DNA of 64,000 bases from Cordilura impudica (Eukaryota; Arthropoda; Insecta; Diptera; Scathophagidae), in the NCBI GenBank assembly GCA_963682025.1, contig OY821517.1, positions 19,914,548-19,978,547 of the forward strand. The letters are read 5' to 3'. A program made the position numbers and the translations under genes. This document shows positions 31,791 to 42,777 of this stretch, in pieces. Position 1 is the first letter of the stretch; every line of letters starts with the position of its first letter. Below the pieces are notes generated by a model. That model was not told the DNA's origin and searched no databases. It saw only the letters and a list, made by a program, of their open reading frames with translations.

Positions 31791-31794
31791 AAAA

Positions 31795-32124
31795 AAGTCG
31801 ATTTCATAGGGGTCATTTGTATGGGGGCTAGGTCTGAACACGGGCCGATTCTCACCAATTTCACTAGCGTTCATCCTATGGCCGACAAAAGCTATTGTAA
31901 CAAATTTCATCAAAATATATTCATATTTGCGACCTGCAGTTTGATTACAAGCTTTACATGGACACACAGACGGACGGACGGACGGACGGACGGACATCGT
32001 TAAATCGAATCAGATAGTGATTCTGATTCGATCGCTACAATTAAAGATGGGTCTAGGTCAAATATTTTTGGTAGTTACAAACAGCAGCACAAAGTAATTA
32101 TACCCAAACCACATAGTGGTATAA
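31795..32124 (+). mobile_element. DINE-like element, copy F, right half
   Basis: Starts inside the consensus at AAGTCGATTTCATAGGGGTC, exactly where the left half at 26375 stops, and runs to CCACATAGTGGTATA. It contains about six GGAC units near 31972-31995. Confidence 0.85.
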
Positions 32125-32522
32125 ATTCTTTAATAACTATCCGATAATCCGGATATTTTTTTCATGATTTTTTAAACAAAATGTCGTGATTTTAACCATT
32201 TTTAAATGTATGTAAGTACCCAGCAAAAAAGACTACGAAAATTCAGCGAAGAAACCTCAACTCTGAGCCAGTAGTAGTTCCAATTTGGCATTACCACCAA
32301 TGAATTTTAAATTATGGTGTCATTGGAAGGAAGCACCCTCGCTGTAAATTTAGCCACTTTTCAATACGCACGGAAAAAAGTTTTGTTTCATTAGTGTGTT
32401 ATTATTGTATTTTTTTTAATTTTTTTTTTTATATATTACAACGCGATATTATATAATTACTATTACTCGGTTATAAATGTATTAATAACTTTTAAATTCA
32501 TTGTTCCTTAAAAATTGTAGCA

Positions 32523-33412
32523 ATGTCAAAAAGATCTAAAGTTTGGAATGATTTTAAGAGATATGAAAAAAAAAAGAGATGTTGCTTCCTGTAAGCATTG
32601 CAGAAAACCACTAAGCTCTAAGGGATCACCTACGACGCCACTTCTAGATCATTTAAAAACTCATAAGATTTATTTAAAATTATCTAGCGTACCTGCTACT
32701 AATTTAACGTCAAATGAGGTGAATTGTGAACGCAACGAATCATCAACATCAAGAAAATTTTGATGTTCTGACGCTAAATTCTATTGTGAAATCATAAGCT
32801 GTTATTGGATATGTTCGAAATAAAGGCTTTGTCATGCCTAAACATCCTACAACTGTTACAAAATATATTTTGAAGTTTTATGAAATAAAAAAAAAGAAAC
32901 AATAAGTATTATCAATGGGTTGATAACGCCCTTGTTGATAATTTGTTGCAAAAAGTTTAAGTTTATGAATTAGGTTTAGAAACAGTCCAACATATATATA
33001 TAATTTTGACGATTCTAATATAATTTGCGAACTAGAAGAAAACGTCGAAATTCTAGCTTTCACCGAAGATTTTCTAGAAGTTATAAAAGAACTTAGAAAA
33101 AGTGTAAAAATGATAAAATCGTCTTCAGTCAAAAATAATATTTTACAAGGATACGTTAACAAACAAGGCGGTAAGAATTTGCAGTTAATGTTAGATATCA
33201 AAATTCTATGGAATTCATTGATTACCATGATTAGAAGATTCCTTCGAATAAAGGAGCCCGTAAATAAGACGTTAAATGAATTGGGCCAACAAAAAATTTC
33301 AGAGAATAATATATCGATTTTAAAAGAATTGTTCGAAATGCTTTCGCCACTAGAAACTTCAGCCAAGCAGTTGAGCAGAAATTCAGCTATAAATTCTTAT
33401 TTGAAAGATTAG
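32523..33412 (+). pseudogene. hAT transposase remnant with BED zinc finger
   Basis: The first 80 codons (ATG 32523, MSKRSKVWNDFKRYEKKKRD onward) contain a BED-type finger: VASCKHCRKPLSSKGS then LLDHLKTH, i.e. Cys-x2-Cys and His-x4-His spacing. This frame ends at 32763. After 300 bases of broken frames, 33110-33412 gives NLQLMLDIKILWNSLITMIR and a helical segment KELFEMLSPLETSAKQLSRN, which fits the part of hAT transposases that follows the TRWNS-like block. The C-terminal dimerisation region is missing. Inactive. Confidence 0.6.
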
Positions 33413-33678
33413 ATAAGTTTGGAACGAATTTAAGTAAAAAATTATCAAACCAGATAAAAAAAAAATGAATGGATAAACGTCGCTATACAATCCTTATGAC
33501 AAGAATAATATTTTTAGAATCAGGCAATATCTCAAATATGTTTTTGAAAATTTTTACCTCCAATATTATTTAAATGTATATGTATAATATATAAATATAT
33601 ATATAATTCTATAAACTGACAATAACTATTAAGTAGAATAAGATAAATTCTCTTTGTACATAATTATATTAAGAAACA

Positions 33679-33714
33679 ATGTAAATAATAGTTGATCTAA
33701 ATAAATTGAATTGA
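33679..33714 (+). mobile_element. Ultra-short 5'-truncated retrotransposon tail with 11-bp target duplication
   Basis: A 36-bp insert (ATGTAAATAATAGTTGATCT, then AAATAAATTGAATTGA) flanked by perfect 11-bp repeats ATTAAGAAACA (33668-33678 and 33715-33725). The TTGAATTGA tail resembles the short-repeat 3' ends of CR1/Jockey-type elements. Confidence 0.45.
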
Positions 33715-34019
33715 ATTAAGAAACAGACAATATTCTACATAGCACTAAATATGGCAATAGAATTTTCAAAAGAATCCATGTATATGCTTATGACAATACT
33801 CAACAGGATGATATTGAGGAATCCGTTGAAGAAATTGAAAATGAAAATAAAAATGAAAGTCAAAATACGCCACATTATGTAAAAAAAACCAGCATGATAT
33901 TAATATAGACAAAAACTAGAACAGATAATTTAAATATATTTCGAAACTTCTAACTGGATTATTTTTCTAAAATAATAATTTTTAAAAATGAAATAAAGCA
34001 TTTAATACAATAATTTTTA

Positions 34020-34191
34020 CTACCAAATTCCAGCACTCGAAATTAGAGTGCAATTTCTAGGCAACTTTATTTTTCAACTTAGCCAATTCACAAACCAACA
34101 CTTTTGGTTTATTATTATTGTGAATGAAGATAACAAACTCATTAGCAAACACATTAACAAATTTAATAAACACACATAGCATATGTATAAT
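34020..34191 (-). repeat. Helitron-like element, subfamily 1, truncated copy
   Basis: The CTACCAAATTCCAGC end, a hairpin CTCGAAATTAGAG with one mismatch, TTTCTAGGCAACTTTATTTT and CAAACCAACACTTTTGG match copies at 49124 and 58199. It is cut off by the DINE-like copy starting at 34192. Confidence 0.65.
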
Positions 34192-35005
34192 TATACCCTA
34201 TACCACTATGTGGTTTGGGTATAATGACTTTGTACCGATCGAATCAGAATCACTATCTGATTCGATTTAAAGATGTCCGTCCGTCCGTCTGTGTGTCCAT
34301 GTAAAGTTTGTAATCAAACTGCAGGTCGCAAATATGAATATATTTCGATGAAATTTGGTATATAAGCTTTTATCGGCCATAGAATGAAAGCTATTGAAAT
34401 TGGTGAGAATCGGTCTATGTTCAGACCTAGCCCCCATACAAATGACCCCTATGAAATCGACATAAATTGCCATAAGATCCAAATTGTCATATAGATCTTA
34501 CTCAAATTGGGGTTGTATGCGTTTATTACATGCATTAATGAGTAGTCCAAAAATGATCCCTATGGGACAACCCTTAGTCACAGGCCCCATATAGAGCTTC
34601 TTCTCGATCTTCACTTAAACCTGATTCTTCTCAAATTTGGTTTGTACATATTTTTGCAAAATACAAGAGAATTTACCAAACATGATAAGGATCGGTCTAT
34701 TTTTGGACCTAGTTCCCAATAGATATAACATTCGATATGAACTTTTTCATACCTGCAGCCAAAAAAATTAATAAAGATCCCACTCAAATTTTGTTTATGC
34801 TTATTTTCTATATCCAGTTAGTTGGGTCTAAGAGATAGGGCCTCAAAACGCATAGTATAGGATATCGTATAGTCGGTCTAGACCGACTATAATTTTCTTA
34901 CTTATTTTCTATATCGAATTAGTTGGACCGAAGAGATAGGGTCTCTAAACTATGGTATAGGATATCGTATAGTCGGTCTAGACCGACTATAGTTTCTTAC
35001 TTGTT
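34192..35005 (-). mobile_element. DINE-like element, copy I, with a duplicated tail
   Basis: From TTATACCCTATACCACTATG to the palindrome at 34870-34892 and CTTACTTATT (34906). About 100 bases of the same end are then repeated in tandem (34900-35005), again ending TTTCTTACTTGTT. It has only two GTCC units (34275-34283), and some internal segments are deleted. Confidence 0.8.
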
Positions 35006-35409
35006 ATTTTATGAATTTAAAAATTTTTTTCGTGTATTTAATTATCTTATTTTATGAATATGCATAATTAAAATATATGAATTAAAATAAAAATAAGAAT
35101 TATAAAACACTATCAAATATTGGATTGGAAACTTTTAACGCATTACTCTTTTTTAAATACTTATTTTTAAAATTTACATAAAGTTTTAATATATTTTTTT
35201 ATGAATTTTAATAATTTGTCATGTATTTAATTTTCTGAATTTATGGAGTAATTAAAATATTTTAATAAAAATAAATAAATCAATTATAAAACACCATCAA
35301 ATAATGGATTCAAGCTATTATCTTTAAGTTCGTTTTTTATCCGGATATCCGGATTATCCGGATATTTAGATTCTTCAGTATTCGATGATCCGGGTAGTCA
35401 TTAAAGTCG

Positions 35410-37830
35410 GATATTTAGAAACCCCAATATCAATTCAGTATTTAGAACATATTTTAGTGATTTTTGCTCATTGCCTACTTTACAATTTTATAAATATAAA
35501 TATCTAAACATCTGAAATTTTAGGATGTGATACCAAATTATACTTGCAATATAAATATGTGTATATTTTTTAGATTTTTTTTTTTTTTTGATAAAAGGTT
35601 TCTCAGCGCTTAAAATTTATTTCAAATTAAAAAATTTATTTTTTTTCGAAAATGTGTTGTATCTCGAATTTAATTTTCATCACTTTTTATTACCTCGAAT
35701 ATTTGATCAGATGAAAAATATTTTACCAACAAAACTTTTTAAATAACCTCGAATATTGGTTCAGATCAAAAGGTTTTCTTTAAATAAAAATTTCTTTTCA
35801 CATACAATTTAATAACGACATAATAAGTTGAAACAGCTGAAGTTACAATTTTACAAGCAACTGTAAATTATATTTATTTTGATCTTCTCCTTTAAGTAAA
35901 CACCTGTCAGAAAGCAGAAAATTTACAAATAAAATGAAAAAATCCTTTTGTGGTTTTAAATATAAAAAAATAAAATAAAATAAAATATATACAAATAATA
36001 TCTTTTATCATTTTTTGTATACATGATGATTTTAAAAACCATTGCCACAATATGTTAGTAAAATAAGGAGCATAACAAAAAAAAAAAAAATAAAAATAAA
36101 AAAATAAACTAGGATGAAGAAATAAACTGGTTTTCAGGGGAAGTGCTATGTATGTTAACCATATTCATACTCACTACTTGTTAAATATGTAGATGTGTAA
36201 CTGCAGTGGTAAAAGTATTTCAGGACAATATTAAATCACCTACGTAGCACTGTCGTTAAGTTGTGTGTTCACATTTATAACTAGTAGCTTAAACACACTA
36301 AAAGAATTAGGAATTAGGAAAGGAATTTTCCTTCAGAAATGATGTTGTTATCTGGAAATATTTTTGTTGAGAAAATTTTCTCAAAATAATTTATTTCAAA
36401 CTTTTCCGACTGCCTGCCTAAACGAACAATATTTTGCATCATCTTCATTACAATTTTAACATTTTTCCCAGATTGTGTGGTCTCTTGCCACAGTATAATT
36501 TGTGCAAACGTATGCAATTTTTTATTTTCATTAATGTTTTGTCTGTTGGCTTTCAGGTATTTATTATTGTTGGCGGTGGCACAAACTGTATGCTATAATG
36601 TCCATGCTGAGGAATAAAGCTTTTGTTGCAAATTTCAAGTACATGCAGAACTTATGCTGTGTTTATAATAACAGCAACAACAACGGAATATGGACAACAT
36701 AATTATGAAATTAAAATGCATTTCAATGCATCTTTTATGCGAATGAACCAACATTTTGTTTAAGTTTTATGCGAAAGATAAAATAATTCAATGTTTTTAT
36801 TTGTAACTGGCAGAGAACTTTAGTCGAGGGTTTATTTAAATTCTGTAGCCAAATGCTTAATATGATTGCGCGCAAATAGGATAGTGATACATAAATCTTA
36901 AAGTAATTCTTGGAGCGACTCTTTATCAGTAAAATTTGTACATGTATGTATGCTGGTCTATGGAAATTGGGCTTAAGTGCGAAAACAAGTTATCGAGAAA
37001 ACAGCTGAAAGCAGCCTTTTCACAGATAAGGTAAAGACTAAATCTGTAAAAATTTTTAAAATCACTTGCTCGATAGTAATGATAATAATAATGCACAATA
37101 AAAAATTAAAAGTTGTATTTTAAAATATTCAAGTTAATTACATTATATGTCAAAATTATCAAAAAAAAATAGTTTTTCACAAAAATTTTGATATCAGTAA
37201 TTGCGTTTGAATTAAATTAATTAGTATAATTAATCTATAGTAAATTATCTTTCTAATAAAGTAACAAAATCTATTATCGATTGAAAAACTGCCAAGTTAT
37301 ATCAAGTTCCCCAAGCAATACATGAGCCGCAGAACATTTGATTAAGAAAATCGAGCTCACATTTTTAAAGTCATTGAAATAATTTACAACAACATTTTTC
37401 CTGTTCTATAAATAATCATATGTAAGGTATTTTGCATCTCGCCTATTGTTATGCCGTTCTAAATTAATGTTAAAACGGTACGTATTTTTAGCACTATTTC
37501 AAAATCTCCAATTTTACTTTTTCAAAAATTTTGTTCAAGAGACTTTTAGAAATCAACGATAGGACTTCAAGATATTATTAGAAAAATATGTCTGATTAAA
37601 AATGCCAAACATTGTAGGTATCGTGTTCTTAATTTGGCGAGGGCAGCGTTTTTATTTCGGCGGATTTGAGGAAAAATTTGATTTTTCATAATTTTTCAAC
37701 TGTTAGGCTACATCTTTATCGTGTTTTCATATTTCAAATACCTTTTATCAAAATATTATACCACTTGATATAAGTTAAATTGAAACACTATGAATTGTTC
37801 CCCTTTAAGGTCAAAGGTCAAATTTGTGGA
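35410..37830. other. AT-rich DNA with no recognised gene
   Basis: Contains A and T runs. No open frame has a recognisable domain, including the 67-codon minus-strand frame at 36314-36517. The stretch 36540-36720 has a more balanced base composition and could be old unique DNA, but nothing identifies it. Confidence 0.35.
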
Positions 37831-37835
37831 AGAAT

Positions 37836-38825
37836 TTCGATAAAACTTGTTGATGATATTTCAATAATTTAAAAATCTATATTCTGGACTTATTTTCTGA
37901 TATTAACCCGTGGGGTACTTTTGATGTCAAATTGACTCTTTATGAAAATCTATAAATATTTTCTTCATCAGGATTTTTTTTTTAATAAAACAAATTTAAT
38001 GTATTCATAAAATTCCTCAAATTTATTCGTTATTTTATGAAAATATTTAATTATTAATTATTTTTTATATTTAATACAGTATAAACAAATTAGTATATCG
38101 AGGGCTTACATTCAAAAAGTACTATCTGCATCAATAATTATTTTAAAGAGAGCGTGTAAAACCGATTCATTAATAAGATCTGAAAGTATTTGTCAATCGA
38201 TTTGATACAATATCTATTAAGAAATAGTCGTGCTAAAAATGTATGATATCAAAATTAATATTGTTATGGAATTAAACTTTATTTGCAAGTTCATTAATTT
38301 ATTTTATTACATAACGTTACATTAAAAATTTACTTAAAAATTTACTTAAATTATAATCAGTTGTACGGTGTGTATATTCTAATTCCCGAGAGGTAAGTGT
38401 CAGAAAATGTTATGCTTCTTCTTATTTCCATTAGTTTTGGCGCTCATTCTATTATTTATTCTTTGGTTTTGCGCCTTATCCGTTCTCTTTATTATTCTAT
38501 AGGATGAAGTGTTGTATTTTCATTCGGAGTTAATGTAAACGCAACCGGATTACAACAGTTACCGGAACCGTTTTATTAAAAATCGTTACAATATTATATT
38601 TGACACTTTTATCAGAGAACAGTTTGAAATCAAAAATTAATATTGCTGTTAAATGTGTAGAGCACTTTTTGATTATAAGCCCTCGATATACCTTCATATG
38701 AATATAATAATTCTGAGAAAAAAATTAAAACTAGGACACATTTTGAGTACACCATGGATTAATTTTAGAAAATAAGTCCAGAATAAAATTTTCTAGTTTT
38801 ATCGAAGTCCGTCTACAAATATATA
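37836..38825. repeat. Nested inverted repeats, probable foldback or MITE pair
   Basis: The outer pair has ATTTCGATAAAACTTG and TATTCTGGACTTATTTTCTG (37836-37905) against its inverted counterpart around 38745-38825 (GAAAATAAGTCCAGAAT, AGTTTTATCGAAG). Inside it, a 597-bp unit at 38094-38690 has ends TATATCGAGGGCTTAC and GTAAGCCCTCGATATA-like sequence, continuing TCAAAAAGT. The outer arms carry ATTAACCCGTGGGGTAC / GTACACCATGGATTAAT, so they are diverged. Confidence 0.55.
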
Positions 38826-38845
38826 TTATTTCAAAACGTAAACAT

Positions 38846-38882
38846 TGGGGAATTTCTTCATCATGAACAAATTCCCCAATCC
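38846..38882. other. Hairpin ATTGGGGAATTT
   Basis: A 12-bp perfect stem ATTGGGGAATTT / AAATTCCCCAAT with a short loop. No T-run follows and no gene is nearby, so no terminator role is implied. Confidence 0.4.
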
Positions 38883-39942
38883 CATACAAATTTTAAGGGA
38901 GAAAGTTCATTATTTTGGGGGAATTTATTTATTGGGGACTAAGTAGTCAGCGCCTAGTAAGCTTAGTCAACCATTTTTCAAGTCAATAACCTTTGGATCC
39001 CGGGCAAGACCGGGTAAAAGCAGCTTGCATCTATGTATTAATTCGTTAAGGTAAATTTTTAGTTCCCTTTTTAAGCAATATGCGGCCACGGAGAAGTGTG
39101 AAAATTGGCTTAGTTATAGTTCATATGGAGCAGAAGCTGAGAATGATCAAATTTGTGTTTAATCTGTTTAAAAATATATTAAATTAAATAAAATAAAATA
39201 TTTCTAATAATTCGTTAGACCCTGTTAATGCGAATGACTTAAATTACACTGCTCTACAAAAAAAAAAAGGTAAATGATATTGCAGTGGATTTAAGATAAT
39301 TCGGCTGTGCTGATTTCGAATCTGCAACCAGTTTATTCAAATTGGCTTTAGATTTTGCACAATTCACGATTATATTTTTTTGCATTTCTCAACTGATTAT
39401 TTCAATAAAAAATTTTAAATTTAGTAGGCATAGCTCCAGAAAGAAAGCCCTTTACACAGTTTAAGCCTACTTGCCTACCCTATTTTTTAAATTTAAGTGT
39501 GTATAAATATCACAAAAACTTTGGTAAATATAGTAGCTCAAAGAAAAATTTAAAAAAATTTTAGGGTTTTTTAGAAAAAAAAAAAATTAAATATAGGAAG
39601 AAGTCCGATTTTAAATATCAAAGCCAATTTTGAAAGGAAAAAGTCCAAAATTTGTATATATTTATGTCATTTTGTATAAACAAATGATATGAAATTTTAG
39701 AACCTTTTGTAATTAAATTTCGACTTAAAAAAAAATTTTTTTTTGGTGTACAATTCATATATTTATAAACCATAAGTTTGCAGCCTATTCATATGACAGT
39801 TAAAACAAGATATAAATTATATTCTTTACCTAATGGTAATAAAATGAACAAAAAGTTATTAAAATATTTTTTTATTAGATTTTCTTTTATGGAACAATCA
39901 CGCTGAATGGACCAACAGTAGTCAGCCATCATGTGTCTATCC

Positions 39943-42538
39943 CAGGGATGGCAAATGAACTTTTTAAATTGTACCAACCTGCGTCAAAAATTGTACTTTT
40001 TTGATCATAATTGTACCAAAACACATTTTTTAATTTTTATTTTATTTTGATTTATTAAAAACATAAAAAAGTACTTAAATTTCATTTGTACTATTAATAT
40101 AACAAAAACAGCATCATACATAACAAAAAAAGTACATAAAATTTCATTTGTACTGTTAATATAACAAAAGAGATATCACTTTTATAAATAAATTATTGTT
40201 TAAAAAAAGGTACATAAATATTTGCAATTAATTATTGAGATCAGTATTACAATTTGGCTAACAAATAACTAGATATATTAAAGTTATAACAATTGCAATT
40301 TTGTGAACTCAGTAGATCCTTCGTTTGTATTAAACCAGAAACGGTTGAAACTTGTAGTCTGTTTCGCTCTTTAGTTTTGATAATATTCTGATAAGAAAAG
40401 ATTCTTTCAACATTTGCTGATGAATGTGGGACTGATAATATTCCTCGTACAATTTTTGAAAGTTCTGGAAACATTAACTCATTTGATTCATTTTTTATTT
40501 CAAAAACTTTGCTCCAGAAATTGCCAATATTTTCCTTTTGATAAGATTTTAATATTTCAAGATCAGCAAGAGCTCTAAATTGCAAATTTATATTATCAAA
40601 ATTTTGTCGTTCGTTGGGAAACATTTTTACCAATAGTGGTACTAAACTATTAGTTTTTCCAGTGATTACATTTTCTGGGCTAAATTTACTGAACCAGATT
40701 AAAGTTTCATTTTTAAAGTCAAACTTTGTTCTCAAAACTTCACAAAATTTAAAATAAAAATTTTGGGCTATTTTTTTTAACTGAGTTGCATCACTTTCAA
40801 CGTCATTTGTAGCTATATATATGTCTACATCGGTTCCGCAGTAAACATCTTTTAAAGGAAGATAATTACTCTCTAATTTAAGATCTAATTCAGTTATATC
40901 GTATTTATGAAGCACGTCTTTTTTCAAAAAATTTCGTGCAATTTGACGAAATAAAAACGTTAAACGTTCTAAAATTATATGAATACGAGCATCTTCTGCC
41001 TGCATTTCTAAATTTATAGAATTAATAATTTTTAAAATATATTTTAAAAATAAAAAGGTCATTTTAAAAATGGGTTTAGAAAATATTGATATAATAAACT
41101 GCAGTTTAAAGTTTTTAAAATCTGATTCAAAATCATTTAACGTGAAATAATAGTGTAATGGTTCCCATTGTTCCAAAATTCGCTCAATTACTTCCTGACG
41201 CGATAACCATCTCGTACAAGAATACTTCAAAATTATGTGGACATCAGTACCAAAGTACTCTTGAAATTTGATGAACTCTTCACGTAGACTGGAACTGTTA
41301 CAAAAATGGTGGTTGATTTCTCTCATAAATTTTTCAATTTCATATGATATAGCATATTTCGAGGCAGCCAAAGACACTAAATTTAAAATGTGGCAAATAC
41401 AGCCATTAGTAACTAAATGAGGAATAATGGCCTTAAATTTCGTTTGTACACCATTTACAGACCCCATCATGACCGCACAATTATCGGTAGTTATACCAAC
41501 TATCTGCTTTATAGGAATGTCATTTTCTTGTAACATTTTAATTGAAGCATCAAATATCCCTTTTGCTGTACAATCCTCAATTTTGATAAATCCTAGAAAA
41601 CGATCACGACATTTATTGTCAAAAATTCTTATTATTACAGCTAAATTTTTAGACACACTGCAATCTGTGCTCTCATCTAATACTATTGAATAGTAATTGT
41701 CTTTGCAAAAGTTTTTAATGTCCTTCACATTTTCAGGGCCGATAACTTCAGTTACAATTTTTTTTCCTTTCTTTCTGTCGATATTTATTTTTTTTACGAT
41801 TTGAGAGTCGGAAATACCTTGTTTTATTAAACTATTTAGGTGGTCCAAAATTTGAAAGGGCAAATTATGCTCCGCCACAAACATTGTCAGCATTATCTCT
41901 AGTTTTTTGGCCGACTGTTCTGTGGGGCACAATGGGTTTTTCATAAAAGCATCAATTTTGGGGGTGGTTTTCATGACTTCAACTTTCTTCTTGTGGCTGT
42001 CACACGATGCATGGCGCTTTATATGTACTATGCCACCCATTATGTTTACATTGCATGCTTTGCATCTTTTATAGTTACCATCTTTAACCAGCCATGGAAA
42101 CGTTTGGACCCACTCCTCTCTAAATGGAACAACGTATGGCTTGATTTGCTTACTTGTACTAAAATGTAAAAATTCATTGTATTTAAAGTACTTAAGTTTC
42201 AAATAAACAAAGAAGTTACCTGGTTTCTTCGGTTTCCATTTTTATTCATTAAAAAACGTTCAATTAAATACACAAAATTTTCGTAAAAAATATCAAATCT
42301 TAAGCAAATATGCCGCAACAAAAACGAAGTAAACCAACTGCAAATGCGCGTAAGTACAAATGGACAAAGAAGACAGCAAATGTATTCACAGTAGACTGAT
42401 AGCAATGATGAGTTGCCACAAAAAAAATAAAACTGGGGAAATTCAAATTGTACTAAATATGTCATTGGTGTACCATTGTACTTTTGAAATTGAAATTGTA
42501 CCAAAAAAAGTACAATTGTACCAATTTTGCCATCCCTG
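39943..42538 (-). mobile_element. Apparently complete hAT transposon
   Basis: A 2,596-bp element with ends CAGGGATGGCAAA (39943) and TTTGCCATCCCTG (42538), and a perfect 8-bp target duplication GTCTATCC (39935-39942 and 42539-42546). GTAC-rich subterminal sequence (TTGTACCAA, AAAGTACAATTGTACCAA) lies near both ends. Its transposase gene is open throughout. It disrupts the left arm of the family C element. Confidence 0.93.
40247..42239 (-). CDS. hAT transposase, likely two exons, intact
   Basis: A cut-and-paste transposase. The open frame from 42202 gives 651 codons. A better model starts at ATG 42239: exon 1 METEET (42220-42239), a 61-bp intron 42159-42219 with GTAACT donor and CATTTTAG acceptor, and exon 2 from 42158 joining in frame as STSKQIKP, about 643 residues. 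In 651-residue numbering: BED finger Cys47-x2-Cys50 and His64-x5-His70; catalytic Asp176 in IVLDESTD; Asp240 in GITTDNC; the CxxH pair in GCICHILN (268-271); CTRWLSR; and Glu599 in the dimerisation motif SVPHSSANVERIF. All three acidic residues are present and no stop interrupts. With intact ends and duplication this is the most plausible active element in the window. Confidence 0.9.
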
Positions 42539-42777
42539 GTCTATCCCATCTGCCTTGATACCTTTCCTCCATAACTCTTATATCTTGATGGAACCTCTCT
42601 CCTTGTTCTTCGCTAAAATCGCCAAGATTATATGCAAATCTATCTAAGTGGCTATGTAAATATAGTCGCTCAAAGTCAAATTTTTTTTCTAAAAACAGCA
42701 GCTAATGATTTTGTTGCAAAACTATTCTGATTTTCAAAGTATATATTAAAATCACATTATTTTCATTCACATTGAAA

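Larger units (their letters stand above)
26376..31794 (+). mobile_element. Nearly full-length Jockey/CR1-type non-LTR retrotransposon with a DINE-like copy in its poly(A) tail
   Basis: About 4.6 kb excluding the inner insertion. A 5' leader (26376-26918), ORF1, ORF2 and an A-rich tail (AATAAATAAATAAAATAAAAA ending at 30984, then AAAAAA at 31790-31795) are present. The tail is interrupted by DINE copy G (30985-31789). The target is DINE copy F, with a 6-bp duplication AAGTCG. Only two frameshifts and a missing start codon damage ORF2. Confidence 0.88.
32125..35409 (+). mobile_element. Decayed hAT element with ATCCGGAT-rich ends
   Basis: The ends share TTTAATAACTATCCG...ATAATCCGGATATTTT (left, 32131-32165) and the complement of TTTAATGACTACCCGGATC / ATCCGGATAATCCGGATAT (right, 35335-35409). 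Repeated ATCCGGAT motifs lie near both ends, more at the right. An 8-bp duplication was not found. It encodes a BED-finger transposase remnant and has been invaded by a Helitron-like copy and a DINE-like copy. Confidence 0.5.

Noticed and set aside
36540..36720. More GC-balanced stretch as a host exon
   Set aside because: No open frame with a domain and no clear splice-site pair; left as unassigned.
38846..38882. Hairpin as a transcription terminator
   Set aside because: No gene upstream and no T-run; eukaryotic context makes this interpretation inappropriate.
42199..42504. 101-codon minus-strand frame before the hAT gene as a separate protein
   Set aside because: It overlaps the predicted 5' UTR and exon 1 in another frame and has no motif; the splice model explains the region better.
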